Source: Antedon mediterranea
Lineage: Eukaryota; Echinodermata; Crinoidea; Comatulida; Antedonidae
Direction of reading: 5' to 3'
Length of the DNA stretch: 64,000 nt
NCBI RefSeq assembly: GCF_964355755.1
Contig: NC_092679.1
Location: 13,938,932-14,002,931 of the forward strand
Shown: in pieces, positions 62,617 to 64,000 of the stretch
Position numbering within the stretch: the first letter of the stretch is position 1
How the letters are laid out: every line of letters begins with the position of its first letter
The notes under the pieces: model-generated
The model's input: only the letters and a program-made list of their open reading frames with translations
The model's database searches: none
Told to the model about the DNA's origin: nothing
Program-made: the position numbers and the translations under genes

Positions 62617-64000
62617 ATAATAATAATAATAATATTTATTCGGTCATCAATGTAAAAATAACCAGGAATGAGAATAGGCTAAAGCCCAAACAGATTCTGC
62701 ACTCACTCCATACAATACAATCAGTTAAAGATAAAACCATATACAAGAAAAATACAAATAAATTATACATAACATGAAATATAGTGTTTTGTTAGAGCAG
62801 CCTTAAATATTGAAATTGTTTGTGAATCTTTTATGTCATTTGGTATTTGCTCCCATAGTCTACGAAAGGAAACAAATACAGAATTATGAAAAGTATTGCC
62901 TTTCGAATTCCAACGTAAAAGCCTACCCGGACATCTTTCACTAGTTTTAATATACTCATTGAAAGAATGGGGACAGTAACCTTTCAACACCTAAAATCCT
63001 CATGAAAGTCTATGTAATTTAAACAAGTCATCAATAGATAATAATTCAAGCACTTTCAACCTATGAAAATAAGATGTGTCCCAGGAACCTTCCTTTCTAA
63101 ACATTATTATCCTTGTTGCTTTCCTTTGTATACTTTCTATTCTATTAATATTTGATTTCTCAAATGGTGCCCACATTAAACAACAGTAGGTAACCACTGG
63201 AAGTAATAGAGCTTTGTATAAGTTCAACATAGCTAACCAGGACATATTTTTACTACATTTTGAAATAAAACCAAGCAATCTGCTTGCTTTACAACATATA
63301 TAATTAACTTGTGTATGACAAGACAACGAACTATTTACATAAACACCTAGAAATTTGAATTCTGTAACTTTAGGAATATTGTCTGATTCTATGGTATAAT
63401 CCCAGTTAACTATCTCTTTACATCTTGTAACATGCATTACGGCGCATTTGACAGGATTTAAGGGAAGTTTGTGTACATTTGCTCATTTAGCAATTAAATC
63501 TAAATCCTTTTGAAGCAATTTACAATCATTATTGTTATAAATAGGACGTGATAATGTGTGATCATCAGCAAATTGAAAAAGTGAAGAAGAAATATTATTT
63601 ACAATATCACTTACATAAATCAAAAATAAAAGAGGGCCCAAAACTGACCCTTGTGGTACCCCTGAAGTAACATTTACCCACTCTGACTTTTCTCCTCTGT
63701 AAATAACCCTTTGGCGTCTATTTGAAAGAAAATCTGTAATCCATGCATTAGTGTTTCGACCAATGCCACAGTTAATAAGTTTCTTAATTAATCTTTTATG
63801 AGACACCTTATCAAATGCAGACGAAAAATCAAGAAAAATAATATCAATATTTTTACAACCTTTAAGTTCTAAGCTCTGTGCCCATGAATGAAAAACCTTT
63901 GAAAGTAAAAGTTCAGTACTATACATTTGTCTAAACCCAAACTGATTTTCTGAAAGGATATTATTATATTCTAGATATTCCCTTAAGCGATAACAAAGAA
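62617..64000 (-). mobile_element. LINE, 3' part, continuing beyond the right edge
   Basis: Minus strand: FLDFSSAFDKVSHKRLIKKL (motif A), SGVPQGSVLGPLLFLIYVSD (motif B), LFQFADDHTL (catalytic FADD, about 63562), FKFLGVYVNSSLSC, LYKALLLPVVTYCCLMWAP, and the C-terminal VFVSFRRLWEQIPNDIK. Breaks: TGA for an expected Trp at about 63484, and TGA and TAG near 62993-63003. The 3' tail is the ATTATT-type run at 62617-62645. A CR1-like or similar clade is likely. Otherwise well preserved, so a young copy. Confidence 0.8.

Overview
This is an animal (metazoan) genomic window. It is AT-rich, has spliced genes with GT-AG introns, and is packed with LINEs, Helitron-like elements, MITEs and a tyrosine-recombinase retrotransposon. 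The dispersed AGGCCTAG-type words and the transposon mix suggest a marine invertebrate deuterostome such as an echinoderm. That placement is an inference and nothing here proves it.

The main gene is on the minus strand, and long ORFs alone do not show it because its coding sequence is cut into small exons. It starts at an ATG at 48859 and runs leftward off the window at base 1. I could assemble 19 coding exons (48663-48859, then seventeen exons of 60-176 nt, then 1-1588). Every junction up to the next-to-last has phase 2 and keeps one open frame of about 1045 residues. The protein has a signal peptide, a cysteine-rich LRR cap, 17 leucine-rich repeats (nearly always one per exon), ephrin-receptor-like (GCC2/GCC3) cysteine modules and several membrane segments. 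It looks like a cell-surface receptor or channel. Exons 6 and 7 are near copies lying in duplicated introns.

The introns hold most of the rest. 1.9-5.1 kb: small MITEs and a decayed tRNA-like unit. 5.1-9.9 kb: a broken DIRS/Ngaro-type retrotransposon with an SGNH-hydrolase-like ORF. 10.4-15.2 kb: elements with GGCCGGTGCACAC ends, a G-rich minisatellite present in both orientations, and MADF/BESS-like coding remnants. 16-22.4 kb: a LINE broken by a Helitron-like element, a long-inverted-repeat element and a MITE. 23.7-28.5 kb: two more LINEs. 30.6-35.2 kb: a LINE split by a second Helitron-like copy and by another LINE. 35.4-40.8 kb: a 364-bp tandem array of eight tRNA-like genes, interrupted by a 2.3-kb TIR element. 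43.8-47.7 kb: three TIR elements, one with a clean 9-bp target duplication, and a third Helitron-like copy.

Right of the gene start (48.9-64 kb) I see a segmental duplication, several copies of an element built around GTCGG/GTCTGT arrays, palindromic MITEs, a tRNA-derived SINE-like copy, one possible isolated plus-strand coding exon near 58.8 kb, and a LINE entering from the right edge. I saw no rRNA and no CRISPR array.
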